From assembly GCF_022669155.1 (NCBI RefSeq), contig NZ_JALBVB010000056.1, positions 422,587 through 469,124 on the forward strand: DNA of 46,538 nucleotides. The letters are read 5' to 3'. This document shows positions 1 to 10,076 of the stretch, piece after piece; positions within the stretch are counted from its first letter, which is position 1; each line of letters begins with the position of its first letter. A program made the translations under genes and the position numbers. Under the pieces are notes generated by a model, which was not told where the DNA came from, did not search any database, and saw only the letters and a list, made by a program, of their open reading frames with translations. This DNA comes from Kineococcus sp. TRM81007 (lineage in GTDB: Bacteria; Actinomycetota; Actinomycetes; Actinomycetales; Kineococcaceae).

Positions 1-182
1 GCAAGATCACGGTGGGTAGGGGCGGGGGGGCGGGGAGGGGCGCGGGGCGGGGAACGGCGGGGGAGCGGTCTTGCCGGTGTCCGGGGGGCGTGCGAGGCTC
101 CCGGCGAGGCCACGAACGGTGGCCCCACGCCGACCCGCGGCTCCCCAGGGAGCCGGTCCGGACCTGGAAGGGGCCTTTGCCA

Positions 183-1424
183 GTGCTGTCCTCCGTCGAG
201 CAGGCGGTCCGGGACGACGCGGGGGAGCACGCCGCCCCCCTCGACGCCGACGCCGTCCGCGAGCACGTCACCGCCGGTGCCCTGCGCGACGGGCCGGTGG
301 GCTCCGTCGGCCTCGAGCTCGAGCGGCACGCCGTGGACCTGCACCACCCCCACCGCCGCGTCGCCTGGGACCGCCTCACCGGCGCGCTGCGCGAGGCGGT
401 CCCGCCCGCCGGGAGCCGCGTCACCCTCGAACCCGGGGGGCAGGTGGAGCTGTCCAGCCCGCCGCTGCCGGGGGTGGCGGCCGCCGTGGAGGCGCTGCGC
501 CGCGACGCCGCGCACCTCGACGCGCTCCTCGCCGCGGACGGGATCGCCCTGCTGAGCACCGGCACCGATCTCGTGCGCGAACCCGTGCGCGTCAACCCCG
601 GCTCCCGGTACGCGGCGATGGCCGAGCACTTCACCGCCGCCGGCCACGCCGTCGACGGCGCCGCGATGATGTGCTCCACCGCGTCCCTGCAGGTCAACCT
701 CGACGCCGGCCCGGCCCACCGGTGGCCGCAGCGCCTGGCGCACCTGCACCGCCTGCTGCCCGCCCTCGCGGCCCTCGGCGCGTGCAGCCCCCTGCTCGCC
801 GGTCGCACCGACGGCACCCGCTCCACCCGCCAGGGCGTGTGGCGCCGGCTCGAACCCGGGCGGTGCACCCGCCCCGCCGACGGCACCGGCGGCCCCGACC
901 CGGCGGGGGAGTGGGCCGCGTTCGCCCTCGCCGCGCCCGTGATGCTCGTGCGCGACGGCGAGGACGCCCCCTGCCGGCCCGTGCTCGAGCCCGTGCCGCT
1001 GGCCGACTGGGCCGGTGGGCGCCGGCTCCTGCACGGGCGCCCGCCCACCGCCGCCGACGTCGACCTGCACCTGAGCACCTTGTGGCCACCGGTGCGGATG
1101 CGCGGGTTCCTCGAGGTGCGCGTCCTGGACGCCGTGCCCGCCGCCTGGTGGCCCGGCCTGGCCGCCGTGGTCGCCACCGTCGTCGACGACGAGCGCGCCG
1201 CCGACGCCGCCGCCGCCGCCGTGGACGCCTGCGGGAACGACACCGCCCGCGCCGCCCGCGGTCTCCTCGACGCCGCGCTGCCCGCCGTGCCCACCGCCCT
1301 GCGCAGCTGCGTCGAGGTGTGGGCCGACCTGCTCGACGCCGGGCACCACCCGGCCGACCTCGTCCTGGACCGGGTCCGCCGTGGCGGCCCCACCGGCTGC
1401 CTGACCGCGGAGGAACTGCGATGA
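183..1424 (+). CDS. egtA: EgtA, glutamate-cysteine ligase of ergothioneine synthesis
   Basis: Joins glutamate and cysteine with ATP to give gamma-glutamylcysteine, the sulfur donor that EgtB uses. The 413-residue product carries the GCS2-type signatures VGLELERH near residue 42 and [14 protein letters not shown] near 81-94, plus LQVNLDAG and [11 protein letters not shown] further on. I chose GTG 183 because GGAAGGGG lies nine bases upstream (166-173). The frame stays open to base 12, but that extension is Gly/Arg-rich low-complexity sequence with no family features. The stop overlaps the ATG of egtB in ATGA, so the two are translationally coupled. Bases 1-182 show no other gene. The assignment is strengthened by egtB, egtC and egtD directly downstream. 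Confidence 0.93.
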   Translation: MLSSVEQAVRDDAGEHAAPLDADAVREHVTAGALRDGPVGSVGLELERHAVDLHHPHRRVAWDRLTGALREAVPPAGSRVTLEPGGQVELSSPPLPGVAAAVEALRRDAAHLDALLAADGIALLSTGTDLVREPVRVNPGSRYAAMAEHFTAAGHAVDGAAMMCSTASLQVNLDAGPAHRWPQRLAHLHRLLPALAALGACSPLLAGRTDGTRSTRQGVWRRLEPGRCTRPADGTGGPDPAGEWAAFALAAPVMLVRDGEDAPCRPVLEPVPLADWAGGRRLLHGRPPTAADVDLHLSTLWPPVRMRGFLEVRVLDAVPAAWWPGLAAVVATVVDDERAADAAAAAVDACGNDTARAARGLLDAALPAVPTALRSCVEVWADLLDAGHHPADLVLDRVRRGGPTGCLTAEELR

Positions 1425-2761
1425 CCGACACGCCGACGACCACCCGCACCGCCCCCGGGTTCGGGGCGGCGGGGCTCGGGGCGGTGGGGTTCGAGGCGGC
1501 CGTGGCCGCCCTGGAGTCCGCCCGCCGCACCACCCTGACCCTCACCGAGGCGGACGACGCGGAGCTGACCGCCCAGCACTCGCCGCTGATGAGCCCGCTC
1601 GTGTGGGACCTCGCCCACGTCGGCCAGCAGGAGGAGCAGTGGCTGCTCCAGGCCGCCGACCCCGACCGCGAACCCGTCTTCCACCCCGCCGTCGCGTGCC
1701 TGTACGACGCCTTCGAGCACCCCCGGGCCACCCGCACGCAGCTGCCGCTGCTGGACGCCGCGACCTCCCGCCGCGCCCTGGCCGAGGTGCGCGGGCGCGT
1801 CCTCGGCGCGCTGGAGCGGGCCGACCCCGACGACGCGCACTTCACCGCCGGCATGGTCGCCCAGCACGAGTTCCAGCACGGCGAGACCATGCTCGCCACC
1901 CACAACCTGCGCGCCGGCGAACCCCTCCTCACCCCGGCACCCACCCCACCGGGCCGACCCGTGCCCGCCGACGCCGTGCTCGTGCCGGCCGGGCCGTTCC
2001 TCCTGGGGGCCGACCCCGCCGTCGAACCGTGGGCGCTGGACAACGAACTGCCCCAGCACGAGGTCCACGTGCCCGCGTTCCGCATCGCCCGCGTCCCCGT
2101 CACCAACGGCGAGTGGGCCGCGTTCGTCACCGCCGGCGGTTACGACGACCCGCGGCTGTGGACCGCCGAGGGCTGGGCCCACCGCAGCGGTCAGGGCCTG
2201 CGCGCGCCGATGTCGTGGGAACCCGACGGTGCCGGGTGGTGGACTCAGCGCCGCTTCGGCACCGTGCGCCCCGTCGACCCCGCCGAACCCGTGCAGCACG
2301 TGGACTTCCACGAGGCGCAGGCGTACGCGCGCTGGGCCGGGGCCCGGCTGCCCACCGAGGTCGAGTGGGAGAAGGCGTGCACCTGGGACCCCGCCGCCGG
2401 CCGGCGCCGCCGCTGGCCGTGGGGCGACGAGCCCTGCACGCCCGAGCGAGCGAACCTGGGCGGCACCGCGCTCGGCCCGGCCCAGGTCGGCGCCTACCCC
2501 GCGGGCGCCTCCGCGTACGGCGCCGAGCAGATGATCGGCGACGTGTGGGAGTGGACGAGTTCCGCGTTCGCGCCCTGGCCGGGTTTCTCGGCGATGCTCT
2601 ACGCCGACTACTCCGCCCCCTTCTTCGGCGGCGACTACCGGGTGCTGCGCGGCGGAGCCTGGTCCACCCACGCCGGTGCGGTGCGCCCCTCGTTCCGGAA
2701 CTGGGACCACCCGATCAGGCGGCAGGTCTTCACCGGCCTGCGCCTGGCCTGGGACGCCTGA
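1421..2761 (+). CDS. egtB: EgtB, hercynine oxygenase (sulfoxide synthase)
   Basis: Non-haem iron enzyme that joins gamma-glutamylcysteine to hercynine with O2, giving hercynyl-gamma-glutamylcysteine sulfoxide. The 446 residues have the usual two parts: an N-terminal DinB-like helical domain (about 20-170) and a C-terminal FGE-sulfatase domain (about 180-446). The iron-binding three-histidine set is visible as H66 in WDLAHV and H149/H153 in QHEFQH. FGE landmarks include [19 protein letters not shown] and the terminal [10 protein letters not shown] block. ATG 1421 overlaps the egtA stop by four bases. The stop at 2759-2761 directly abuts the GTG of egtC, so this sits inside a compact operon. 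The use of gamma-glutamylcysteine rather than cysteine is inferred from the neighbouring egtA and egtC. Confidence 0.96.
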   Translation: MTDTPTTTRTAPGFGAAGLGAVGFEAAVAALESARRTTLTLTEADDAELTAQHSPLMSPLVWDLAHVGQQEEQWLLQAADPDREPVFHPAVACLYDAFEHPRATRTQLPLLDAATSRRALAEVRGRVLGALERADPDDAHFTAGMVAQHEFQHGETMLATHNLRAGEPLLTPAPTPPGRPVPADAVLVPAGPFLLGADPAVEPWALDNELPQHEVHVPAFRIARVPVTNGEWAAFVTAGGYDDPRLWTAEGWAHRSGQGLRAPMSWEPDGAGWWTQRRFGTVRPVDPAEPVQHVDFHEAQAYARWAGARLPTEVEWEKACTWDPAAGRRRRWPWGDEPCTPERANLGGTALGPAQVGAYPAGASAYGAEQMIGDVWEWTSSAFAPWPGFSAMLYADYSAPFFGGDYRVLRGGAWSTHAGAVRPSFRNWDHPIRRQVFTGLRLAWDA

Positions 2762-3460
2762 GTGTGCCGGCACGTCGCCTGGCTCGGCGCCCCGCGCACC
2801 CTCGCCGAACTCCTCCTGGAACCCGGGCACGGGCTGCTGCACCAGAGCTGGGAACCGCGCCGCCAGGTGCACGGCACCGTCAACGCCGACGGCTGGGGCG
2901 TCGGCTGGTACAGCCCCGCCCGGCCCGAACCGGCCCGCTGGCGCTCCTCCCGGCCGATGTGGGCGGAGGCGTCGTTGACGTCCGTCGCCCCGCACGTCGT
3001 CTCCGGCTGCGTGCTCGCCGCCGTGCGCGACGCCACCGTCGGCATGCCCGGTGACGAGAGCGCCTGCGCACCGTTCGCGCGCGGGCGCTGGCTGCTGTCC
3101 CACAACGGGGTCGTGGACCGCTCCGTCCTGCCCGCCGAGGCGTGGCCCGCCGCGGAGTCCGTGTGCGACAGCGCGGTGCTCGCCGCGCACCTGCTCGCCG
3201 CGCCGCACGAACTGGGCGAGCGCGTCGCCGCCGCCGGCGCCGCGGACCCCGCCGCCCGCCTCAACGTCCTGGCCACCGACGGCGAACGCCTCCTGGCCAC
3301 CGCCTGGGGCGACACCCTCAGCGTCCTGCGCACCCCCGACGGCGTCGCGCTCGCCAGCGAGCCGTGGGACGACGACCCCGCCTGGCGCGACGTGCCCGAC
3401 CGCACCCTCGTCACCGTGACGCCCGACGGCGTCGGACTGACCCGACTGGAGGCCCCGTGA
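2762..3460 (+). CDS. egtC: EgtC, gamma-glutamyl hercynylcysteine sulfoxide amidase
   Basis: Class II glutamine-amidotransferase-fold hydrolase that removes the gamma-glutamyl group from the EgtB product. The start is fixed by chemistry: GTG 2762 gives Met-Cys, and Cys2 becomes the N-terminal nucleophile after Met removal. Other family blocks are [10 protein letters not shown] (about 41-50), AAVRDATVG and LLSHNGVV. Length is 232 residues, normal for the family. There is no gap to egtB, and the 3' end overlaps egtD by four bases (GTGA). No Shine-Dalgarno sequence is needed if ribosomes re-initiate from egtB. Confidence 0.94.
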   Translation: MCRHVAWLGAPRTLAELLLEPGHGLLHQSWEPRRQVHGTVNADGWGVGWYSPARPEPARWRSSRPMWAEASLTSVAPHVVSGCVLAAVRDATVGMPGDESACAPFARGRWLLSHNGVVDRSVLPAEAWPAAESVCDSAVLAAHLLAAPHELGERVAAAGAADPAARLNVLATDGERLLATAWGDTLSVLRTPDGVALASEPWDDDPAWRDVPDRTLVTVTPDGVGLTRLEAP

Positions 3461-4455
3461 GCACCACCCCCGCCACCGACGCTCTGCCCCTCGTCGTCGA
3501 GCGGCACCTCACCCCCGACGTGCTCTCCGACGCCCTGCGCCGCGACGTCCGGGCCGGCCTGACGGGCACCCCGAAGACGCTCCCGCCGAAGTGGTTCTAC
3601 GACGAGCGCGGCAGCCGCCTGTTCGACGAGATCACCCGGCTGCCGGAGTACTACCCCACGCGCCGCGAGCGCGAGCTGCTCGAGCGCGTCGCCGGGGAGG
3701 TCGCCACCACCACCGGCGCCGACACCCTCGTGGAGCTCGGCAGCGGCACCAGCGAGAAGACCCGCCTGCTGCTGGCCGCGCTCGCCGACGCCGGCACCCT
3801 GCGCAGGTTCGTGCCGTTCGACGTCGACGGCGTCACCCTCGTCGCCGCCGGCACCAGCGTCGCCGCCGCCCACCCGGGCGTCGCCGTGCACGCCGTCGTG
3901 GGTGACTTCGAGCACCACCTGGACCGCCTGCCGCGCGGTGGCCGCCGGGTCGTCGCGTTCCTCGGCTCCACCCTCGGCAACCTCGAACCCGCGCCCCGGG
4001 CGGAGTTCCTCAGCTCGCTGGCCGCCACCCTCGGGCCCGACGACGCGCTGCTGCTGGGCACCGACCTGGTCAAGGAGACCACCCGGCTCGTCGCCGCGTA
4101 CGACGACGCCGCGGGCGTCACCGCGGAGTTCAACAAGAACGTCCTGCACGTGCTGCGCCGCGAGCTCGGTGCCGACGTCGACCCCGGCGACTTCGACCAC
4201 GTCGCCGTCTGGGTGCCCGAGCACGAGCGCATCGAGATGCGCCTGCGCGCCCGCCGCGACCTGACGGTCCGCGTCCCGGCCCTGGAGCTGGAGGTCCCCT
4301 TCGCGCGGGGCGAGGAGCTGCGCACCGAGGTCTCCAGCAAGTTCCGCCGCGAGACCCTCACCGCGGAACTGGCCGCCGCGGGCCTGGACCTGGCGCACTG
4401 GTGGACCGACGCCCGCGGTGACGTCGCGCTCAGCCTGGCCGTGCCGCGGGTGTGA
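3457..4455 (+). CDS. egtD: EgtD, L-histidine N-alpha-methyltransferase
   Basis: SAM-dependent enzyme that trimethylates histidine to hercynine, the first committed ergothioneine intermediate. The 332-residue protein has the SAM-binding motif [11 protein letters not shown], the substrate-pocket blocks YYPTRRE and GSTLGNLEP, and the EFNKNVL stretch typical of EgtD. GTG 3457 overlaps the egtC stop. This is the last gene of the operon: the next gene, glbO, lies on the opposite strand 117 bases away. In mycobacteria the lyase gene egtE lies beside egtD. It is not here, so the final C-S cleavage must be encoded elsewhere or done by another PLP lyase. Confidence 0.95.
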   Translation: MSTTPATDALPLVVERHLTPDVLSDALRRDVRAGLTGTPKTLPPKWFYDERGSRLFDEITRLPEYYPTRRERELLERVAGEVATTTGADTLVELGSGTSEKTRLLLAALADAGTLRRFVPFDVDGVTLVAAGTSVAAAHPGVAVHAVVGDFEHHLDRLPRGGRRVVAFLGSTLGNLEPAPRAEFLSSLAATLGPDDALLLGTDLVKETTRLVAAYDDAAGVTAEFNKNVLHVLRRELGADVDPGDFDHVAVWVPEHERIEMRLRARRDLTVRVPALELEVPFARGEELRTEVSSKFRRETLTAELAAAGLDLAHWWTDARGDVALSLAVPRV

Positions 4456-4572
4456 CCCCCGGCCGTCCCGTCTGGTGGTCGGGGCCCGTCGCGCGTGGTC
4501 GCCCTGGTGGGCCGTCGGCGGGTGCGGTGAGCGCGGGTCTCCCGCCACCCGGCCGCGAACCGCCCGGGAGGC

Positions 4573-5022
4573 TCAGTCCTCGAACGTGTTCAGCAGGCTG
4601 TGCGCGGCCCGCTCCAGGTAGTCCCACAGCAGCCCGTGCTGGGCCGGCGGCAGGCCGAGCGAGTCCACCGCGACGCGCATGTGCGCCAGCCAGCGGTCCC
4701 GGGCGTCGGGGTTGACCTTGAAGGAGGCGTGGCGCATCCGCAGCCGCGGGTGGCCGCGCTGCTCGGAGTACGTCGTCGGCCCGCCCCAGTACTGCTCCAG
4801 GAACATGCGCAGGCGCTCCTTCGCCGGCCCCAGGTCCGCCTCCGGGTACATCGGGCGCAGCACCTCGTCGGCGGCCACGCCGTCGTAGAAGGCGTCCACC
4901 AGGCGCACGAAGGTCTCGTGGCCGCCGACCTCCTCGTGGAAGCTGATCGTGCCGCCGTCGGGCCCGGCGGGCTCGCGGCCGATGAGGTTCTGCGGGCGGA
5001 CGAGTGGCAGGTCGGGGCTCAC
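4573..5022 (-). CDS. glbO: Group II truncated haemoglobin (trHbO type)
   Basis: Haem protein of the 2-on-2 globin fold, likely acting in O2 or NO/peroxide chemistry near the membrane. The 149-residue product has proximal His98 (in RMRHASF), Trp111 at G8 (WLAH), Tyr46 at B10 and Tyr59 at CD1. All four keep exactly the spacing of the M. tuberculosis GlbO ligand residues (His75, Trp88, Tyr23, Tyr36). The [18 protein letters not shown] stretch is the family hallmark. The GTG start at 5022 overlaps the upstream SDR stop in GTGA, giving an N-terminus about 23 residues longer than GlbO. A shorter start nearer the conserved core cannot be excluded, but no ATG or GTG with a ribosome site is obvious there. 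Confidence 0.92.
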   Translation of the reverse strand: MSPDLPLVRPQNLIGREPAGPDGGTISFHEEVGGHETFVRLVDAFYDGVAADEVLRPMYPEADLGPAKERLRMFLEQYWGGPTTYSEQRGHPRLRMRHASFKVNPDARDRWLAHMRVAVDSLGLPPAQHGLLWDYLERAAHSLLNTFED

Positions 5023-6581
5023 CGCACCAGTGTCGCCCCTGCCTGCGCCTCGCGGGCCGCGGCCTCCGCGGCGTGCTTGACGTTGCGCTGCATCCCGCCG
5101 AACACGACCTCGTGGAACGGGCTGATCGCCGCCCAGTACGCCTGACCGGCCAGGCCCTTGGGGTGGAACAGGGCCCGCTGCCGGAACAGCGTGCGTCCCA
5201 CCGGGTCGGACTCCACCCGCAGGTCCAGCCACGCCTGGCCCGGCAGGCGCATCTCCGCCCGCAGCCGCAGCAGCCGGTCCTCCTCGCGCTCCTCCACGCG
5301 CCACCAGTCCACCGCGTCGCCCACCATCAGGTGGTGCGGGTCGCGCCGGCCCCGGCGCAGCCCGGGACCGCCGGAGAAGCGGTCCATGAGCCCGCGCACC
5401 GCCCACGCCATCGGCCACGAGTACCAGCCCCGCTCACCGCCGATGCCCTCCAGCACCCGCCACAGCACGTGCGCGGGGGCGTCGACCACGATGGTGCGCT
5501 CGTCCACGTACAGGTTGCCCCCGGCCCAGTCCGGGTCCGAGGGCAGCGGGTCGCTGGGGGCGCCCGGCAGGGACGCGGAGCTCCACCGCGTGGCGACGTT
5601 GGCCTCCTGCACCCGCTGCAGCGCCAGCTGCACCGCCTCGCGGAAGCCCAGCAGGCCCTCCGGCGGGTCCGGCACGTGCTCGGCGATGTCGTGCTCCTTG
5701 CACACGACCTCGTGCACGAGGCTCTCCACCAGCGGCCGGGCGATCTGCTTGGGCACCGGCGTCACCACGCCCACCCAGTGGCTCGACAGGCGCGGGGACA
5801 TCACCTCCACCGGCAGCACCCGCCGCTTCGGCAGCCCCGCCACCTCGGCGTAGCCGCGCATCATGTCCAGGTAGGTCAGCACGTCCGGGCCGCCGATGTC
5901 GAAGGCCCGGTTCACCTCCGGCGGCATGTCCGCCGAGCCCACCAGGTAGCGCAGCACGTCGCGCACCGCGATCGGCTGGATCCGGTTGCTCACCCACTTC
6001 GGGCACACCATCGCCGGCAGCCGCTCGGTCAGGTACCGCATCATCTCGAAGCTCGCCGACCCGGACCCGAGGATCACGGCCGCGCGCAGCACCGTGGTGG
6101 GCACGGGGGAGTCCAGCAGGATCTCCCCGACCTCGCGCCGCGACTCCAGGTGCGTGGAGAGGTCCTCGTCCTCCGGGTACAACCCGCCCAGGTACACGAC
6201 CCGGTCCACCGCCTGCGCGGTGGCGGCGCGCGCGAACGTCCGCGCCGTGCGGCGGTCCTTCGCGGAGAACGGCCCCCCGCTGCTCATCGCGTGGATCAGG
6301 TAGTAGGCGACGTCCACCCCGCGCAGCGCCTCGGTGATCTCCTCGGCGTCGGAGGCGTCGGCCCGCACCACCTCCACCCGGCCGATCCACGGGCGGTCCC
6401 GCAGCACCTCGGGGCGGCGCGCCACCGCCCGCACCCGGAACCCGGCGGCCAGCAGCTCCGGCACGAGGCGGCCGCCGATGTACCCGCTGACACCCGTGAC
6501 CAGCGCCAGCCGCCCGCGACCGTCACCGGCCTCGTGGGCGGGTCCTGGCGAGCCGGAGGTGGGAGGGGTGTCGTCGTACAC
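5019..6581 (-). CDS. SDR-family NAD(P)-binding protein with C-terminal DUF2867
   Basis: A 520-residue two-part protein. The N-terminal half is an atypical short-chain dehydrogenase fold with dinucleotide motif TGVSGYIGG (29-37) and an NmrA-like layout. The C-terminal part (about 330-515) matches DUF2867, a lipocalin/START-like module; the recognisable stretch is [10 protein letters not shown] followed by [15 protein letters not shown]. The substrate is unknown. GTG 6581 is preceded six bases upstream by CAGACT (6588-6593), suggesting a leaderless transcript. It is coupled to glbO by a GTGA overlap, so a haem globin is made together with a putative oxidoreductase. That pairing is seen here; a functional partnership is inference. 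Confidence 0.85.
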   Translation of the reverse strand: MYDDTPPTSGSPGPAHEAGDGRGRLALVTGVSGYIGGRLVPELLAAGFRVRAVARRPEVLRDRPWIGRVEVVRADASDAEEITEALRGVDVAYYLIHAMSSGGPFSAKDRRTARTFARAATAQAVDRVVYLGGLYPEDEDLSTHLESRREVGEILLDSPVPTTVLRAAVILGSGSASFEMMRYLTERLPAMVCPKWVSNRIQPIAVRDVLRYLVGSADMPPEVNRAFDIGGPDVLTYLDMMRGYAEVAGLPKRRVLPVEVMSPRLSSHWVGVVTPVPKQIARPLVESLVHEVVCKEHDIAEHVPDPPEGLLGFREAVQLALQRVQEANVATRWSSASLPGAPSDPLPSDPDWAGGNLYVDERTIVVDAPAHVLWRVLEGIGGERGWYSWPMAWAVRGLMDRFSGGPGLRRGRRDPHHLMVGDAVDWWRVEEREEDRLLRLRAEMRLPGQAWLDLRVESDPVGRTLFRQRALFHPKGLAGQAYWAAISPFHEVVFGGMQRNVKHAAEAAAREAQAGATLVR

Positions 6582-6587
6582 GCGGCC

Positions 6588-6593
6588 AGTCTG
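6588..6593 (-). promoter_or_regulatory. Candidate -10 element for SDR-glbO transcript
   Basis: On the minus strand CAGACT stands six bases before the GTG at 6581. The spacing fits a leaderless mRNA starting at the start codon. No clear -35 is visible. Confidence 0.35.
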
Positions 6594-6648
6594 GGGGCGG
6601 GGTGCCGCCCCCGGCGAGCCGGCCGCGGCCGGTCGGGAGGGCTCGTGC

Positions 6649-7743
6649 TCACAGCCCCCGCGTCACCGCGTCCGGGTCCACCGTCGCCGTCGTCTCGGCG
6701 GACACGTCCGCCTCGCTGCGCGGCGGGGGGTGCGAGCCGGCCGCGGCCGCCGGGTCGGTGTTCCCGCCCGCCGGCTTCGGCTGCGGGCGGGTGTCCTCGT
6801 TGCGCAGCCACACGGTGCGCTGCGGGAAGGGGAACTCGATGCCCTCGGCATCGAAGACCGCCTTGATGCGCCGGCGCAGCTCGCGCTGCACCGCCCACTG
6901 CTGCAGCGGCGCGGTCTTGACGACCAGCCGCAGCACGACGGCGTCGGCGCCCATCTGCTCCACGCCCCACACCTCGGGGCGCTCCAGCACCAGGGGCTTC
7001 CAGTCCTCCTCCGCGGCGAGGGCGTCGCCGACGCGCTGCAGCACCTCCTGCACCCGCGCGACGTCCTCGCCGTAGGCGACGGAGATGTCCAGCACGGCGC
7101 GCGCCCAGCCCTGGCTCTGGTTGCCCACGCGGATGATCTCGCCGTTGCGCACGTACCAGACGGTGCCCTGCACGTCGCGCAGCCGTGTCACGCGCAGGCC
7201 GACGGCTTCCACCGTGCCGGTGGCGTCGCCGAGGTCCACGACGTCGCCGACGCCGTACTGGTCCTCGGCGAGCATGAAGAAGCCGGACAGGAAGTCCTTC
7301 ACGAGCGCCTGCGCGCCGAAGCCGATGGCGACGCCGGCGATCCCCGCCGACGCCAGGAACGGGGCGATGGACACGCCGACGATGTCGAGCACGGACATCA
7401 CCGCGGCGATCCCCAGCACGAGCGTCGTGGCGCTCTTCAGGACCGACGCGATGGTCTCGGCGCGCTGCTCGCGCCGCTCGGACAGCAGGGGGGAGGACTC
7501 CATGAGCCCGTTGCGCCGGCCGCCGCGACCGCCCAGGCGGCTGGCGCCGGTGGCGATGCCGGTGGCGACGCGGCTGATGAGCCGCAGCAGCAAGTAGCGC
7601 GCCACGAAGCACACCACCAGGACGATGGCGATCTTCAGGGGCTTGTCGAGCAGGAACTGCCCGACCTCGCTGGCGGTCTCCGTCGCCGCCTCGGTGGCCT
7701 GGGCGGTGTCGGTCTCGAGCACGTCGGAGAGGGGTTCGGACAC
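6649..7743 (-). CDS. MscS-family small-conductance mechanosensitive channel
   Basis: Membrane channel that opens under hypo-osmotic stress. The 364 residues show one N-terminal helix (about 35-56), a second helix near TTLVLGIAAVMSVLD, and the Gly/Ala-rich pore helix ending in GFGAQALVKDFLSGFF, followed by the beta-domain signature GDVVDLGDATGTVEAV. A basic, Gly/Arg-rich loop separates helices 1 and 2. The last ~65 residues are Pro/Ala/Thr-rich and probably disordered. GTG 7743 was chosen because AAGGAG lies upstream on the minus strand (7756-7761). The gene follows the prolyl oligopeptidase by 76 bases in the same direction and precedes the SDR gene by 67 bases, so co-transcription is possible. 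Confidence 0.92.
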   Translation of the reverse strand: MSEPLSDVLETDTAQATEAATETASEVGQFLLDKPLKIAIVLVVCFVARYLLLRLISRVATGIATGASRLGGRGGRRNGLMESSPLLSERREQRAETIASVLKSATTLVLGIAAVMSVLDIVGVSIAPFLASAGIAGVAIGFGAQALVKDFLSGFFMLAEDQYGVGDVVDLGDATGTVEAVGLRVTRLRDVQGTVWYVRNGEIIRVGNQSQGWARAVLDISVAYGEDVARVQEVLQRVGDALAAEEDWKPLVLERPEVWGVEQMGADAVVLRLVVKTAPLQQWAVQRELRRRIKAVFDAEGIEFPFPQRTVWLRNEDTRPQPKPAGGNTDPAAAAGSHPPPRSEADVSAETTATVDPDAVTRGL

Positions 7744-7781
7744 GGGGAGGTGGGGCTCCTTCCGGGGTGGTGGGCCGGTGC

Positions 7782-7821
7782 GGTGGATCGAAGGTGGATC
7801 GAAGGTGGATCGAGGTGGATC
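7782..7821. repeat. 11-bp tandem repeat (about 3.6 copies)
   Basis: GGTGGATCGAA occurs at 7782-7792 and 7793-7803, then as a 10-base copy lacking one A (7804-7813) and a final partial copy GGTGGATC (7814-7821). The array fills the gap between the MscS and peptidase genes. Its last bases overlap the peptidase stop codon (7820-7822), so copy-number change could alter that protein's C-terminus. Confidence 0.85.
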
Positions 7822-9952
7822 AGGACAGGTCGAGGCCGGTGGCGGCCGCGGCGAAGGCCAGGGTGTCGCGCACGAGGCCGGCGCTGCGAGAGACCGAGCG
7901 CGCGCCGTGCCCGACATCACCCTCCCGGCGCAGCAGGACCGGCCGCCCGGAGGACGTGGCGTGCTGCAGCGCCGCGCACAGCTTGCGCGCGTGCAGCGGG
8001 TCCACCCGCGAGTCGCCGTCGAAGACGGTGAACAGCACCGCCGGGTAGGCCGTCCCCTCCACGACCCGGTGGTACGGCGAGTACGACAGCAACCAGCCGA
8101 ACTCCTCGGCGACGGCGGCCGTGCCGTACTCGTCGCTCCACGTCGCACCCAGCCCGTGCTGCTCGTAGCGGACCATGTCCAGCAGCGGCGCGGAGCACAC
8201 CACCCCGGCGAACAGCTGCGGCTGCTGCGTGAGGGCCGCCCCCACGAGCAGGCCCCCGTTGGAGCCGCCGTGCACGCACAGCCGCTCGTGCGTGGTCCAG
8301 CCCTGCTCGACGAGGAACCGGGCGGCGGCGTGGAAGTCGTCGAACACGTTCTGCTTGTGCTCGCGCATCCCGGCGCGGTGCCAGTCCTCGCCCTCCTCGC
8401 CGCCGCCGCGCAGGTTCGCCACCGCGTGCACGCCGCCGGCCTCCACCCACGCCAGCGCGTCCGGGGCGTAGTGCGGGGACAGGCTGATGCCGAAACCGCC
8501 GTAGCCGTAGAGGATCGCGGGGGCGGGCGAACGGGGCCGGCCGTGCTCGTCGAGGGCGTCGGTGCGCGCGGTGACCTGCAGCCGCACCACGGTGCCGTCG
8601 TCGCTGAGGTACTCCAGCAGCCGGCTCGTCACGGGCGGCACGTCCACGACGCCGGGCGGTGCGGCGTCGACCACGAGGGAGCCGTCGCGGGCGTCGAAGC
8701 GGTGCACGTGCGCGGGGCTGGTGGTGGTCGTGAAGCCGAACCACAGCTCGTGCCCGCCCTCCGGGCGCGTGAGGAGCCCGCCGGCCGACCCGGTGCCCGG
8801 CAGCTCGATCGTCCCCGCCGCGCCCGGGCGGCGCCGGCCCGTCACCAGGTCGTGCACGCTGATCGACGACACGGCGTGCCGGGTCCAGCCCAGCACCAGC
8901 AGCGGCTCGGCCAGCTCCGGGCCGTCCAGCACGGCGACGTCTTCCAGCAGCGCGTCGTCCGCCTGCGGCACCAGCTCGCGCCAGTGCGCCACGCCCGGCT
9001 CGGCCGGGTCGGCCACCGCCAGGCGGCCGCGCGGGGCGTCCAGGTCGGTCAGCAGGTACAGCCGGCCGTCCCGGCCCACCCACGCGCTCGTCTGCGCGTC
9101 CACACCCGCGACGACCTCGCGCAGCACCGGCGCGTCCGGCCCCGACGCCGCCAGGTCCGCGATCCACACGTCGTTGCGCGGCGCCGTGCCGTCGGAGGCG
9201 CTGACCACCAGCCAGCGCCCGTCGCGCGAGGTCCACACCCCGTAGTAGTTCGTCATCGACCGGCCGGCGCCGAACACCTCGACGTCCCCGGCCGGGTCGG
9301 TGCCCACCCGGTGCAGGTACACGCGGCGGTGGTACTGCCGCTCGGCCTCCGGCAGCTCCTCCGGCGGCAGGCGGCGCACGTAGTAGAAGGCGCGCGGCTC
9401 GCCCTCCCGGGCCGGCAGCCACGCCACGGGGGAGTAGCGGGCCCGGTCCACCGGGCCGTCGACGACCTCGCCGCTCGCCACGTCCAGCACCCGCAGCACG
9501 CTCTCCTCGCTGCCGCCCTCGGAGAGCTGGTACGCCAGCAGGTCCCCCTCGACGCTGGGCCGCCAGGAGTCCAGCGTCGTCGTGCCGGAGGGGTCCAGCG
9601 CCACCGGGTCCACCAGGACGCGCTCGGCACCGCCCGGCGCGTCGGTCACCCGCAGCACCGCGTGCTCCGCGCCCGGGTCGCGGCGGCTGCGGAACACCCG
9701 CTCACCGCGGTGCACCGGCGCACCCACCGCGCCCGTGGCCATCAGCTCGCGCACCCGCCGCTCCAGGCGCTCGCGGCCCGGCAACCCGGCCGCGAACCGC
9801 TCCCAGGCGCTGTCCTGCCACGCCGACCACTCCCGGGTCCGCGGGTCGCCGGCGTCCTCCAGCCAGCGGTACGGGTCGCCGACGGCGACGCCGTGCAGCT
9901 CCTCCACGAGGTCCAGGCGCGGGGCGGGCGGGCTGGTCGCGGGGGTCTCCAT
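7820..9952 (-). CDS. Prolyl oligopeptidase family serine peptidase (S9A)
   Basis: Probably a cytoplasmic enzyme that cuts short peptides after proline. The 710-residue product has the expected N-terminal seven-bladed beta-propeller (about 75-440) and C-terminal alpha/beta-hydrolase domain. The predicted triad is Ser564 (GGSNGG), Asp647 (GDSR, matching the DDR motif of porcine POP) and His682 (GHGA). The N-terminal YRWLEDAGDP block is diagnostic for S9A. No signal peptide is visible. ATG 9952 is preceded by TAGGGT (9961-9966) eight bases upstream, so the mRNA is probably leaderless. The stop codon lies within the last copy of a short tandem repeat. Confidence 0.93.
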   Translation of the reverse strand: METPATSPPAPRLDLVEELHGVAVGDPYRWLEDAGDPRTREWSAWQDSAWERFAAGLPGRERLERRVRELMATGAVGAPVHRGERVFRSRRDPGAEHAVLRVTDAPGGAERVLVDPVALDPSGTTTLDSWRPSVEGDLLAYQLSEGGSEESVLRVLDVASGEVVDGPVDRARYSPVAWLPAREGEPRAFYYVRRLPPEELPEAERQYHRRVYLHRVGTDPAGDVEVFGAGRSMTNYYGVWTSRDGRWLVVSASDGTAPRNDVWIADLAASGPDAPVLREVVAGVDAQTSAWVGRDGRLYLLTDLDAPRGRLAVADPAEPGVAHWRELVPQADDALLEDVAVLDGPELAEPLLVLGWTRHAVSSISVHDLVTGRRRPGAAGTIELPGTGSAGGLLTRPEGGHELWFGFTTTTSPAHVHRFDARDGSLVVDAAPPGVVDVPPVTSRLLEYLSDDGTVVRLQVTARTDALDEHGRPRSPAPAILYGYGGFGISLSPHYAPDALAWVEAGGVHAVANLRGGGEEGEDWHRAGMREHKQNVFDDFHAAARFLVEQGWTTHERLCVHGGSNGGLLVGAALTQQPQLFAGVVCSAPLLDMVRYEQHGLGATWSDEYGTAAVAEEFGWLLSYSPYHRVVEGTAYPAVLFTVFDGDSRVDPLHARKLCAALQHATSSGRPVLLRREGDVGHGARSVSRSAGLVRDTLAFAAAATGLDLS

Positions 9953-9960
9953 GGGCGCCC

Positions 9961-9966
9961 ACCCTA
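9961..9966 (-). promoter_or_regulatory. Candidate -10 for prolyl oligopeptidase gene
   Basis: TAGGGT on the minus strand, eight bases before ATG 9952, with no Shine-Dalgarno sequence between. This fits a leaderless start. The 124-base gap to malQ is a divergent promoter region. Confidence 0.45.
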
Positions 9967-10063
9967 GGCACCGCGCGGGCGCCCCGGCCCCGGCGTCGCG
10001 TGGACGAGCGGGGCGGGTGCCGGGCGGGGGACGTGTGGACGGGCCGGGACGGGCGCCGCGTGG

Positions 10064-10069
10064 CAGAGT
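10064..10069 (+). promoter_or_regulatory. Candidate -10 for malQ
   Basis: CAGAGT, seven bases before GTG 10077, with no ribosome-binding site in between. Suggests a leaderless malQ mRNA; no good -35 is seen. Confidence 0.35.
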
Positions 10070-10076
10070 CGGCCGC

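Noticed and set aside
12-182. N-terminal extension of EgtA
   Set aside because: Low-complexity Gly/Arg sequence; GTG 183 has a good ribosome site and matches the family N-terminus.
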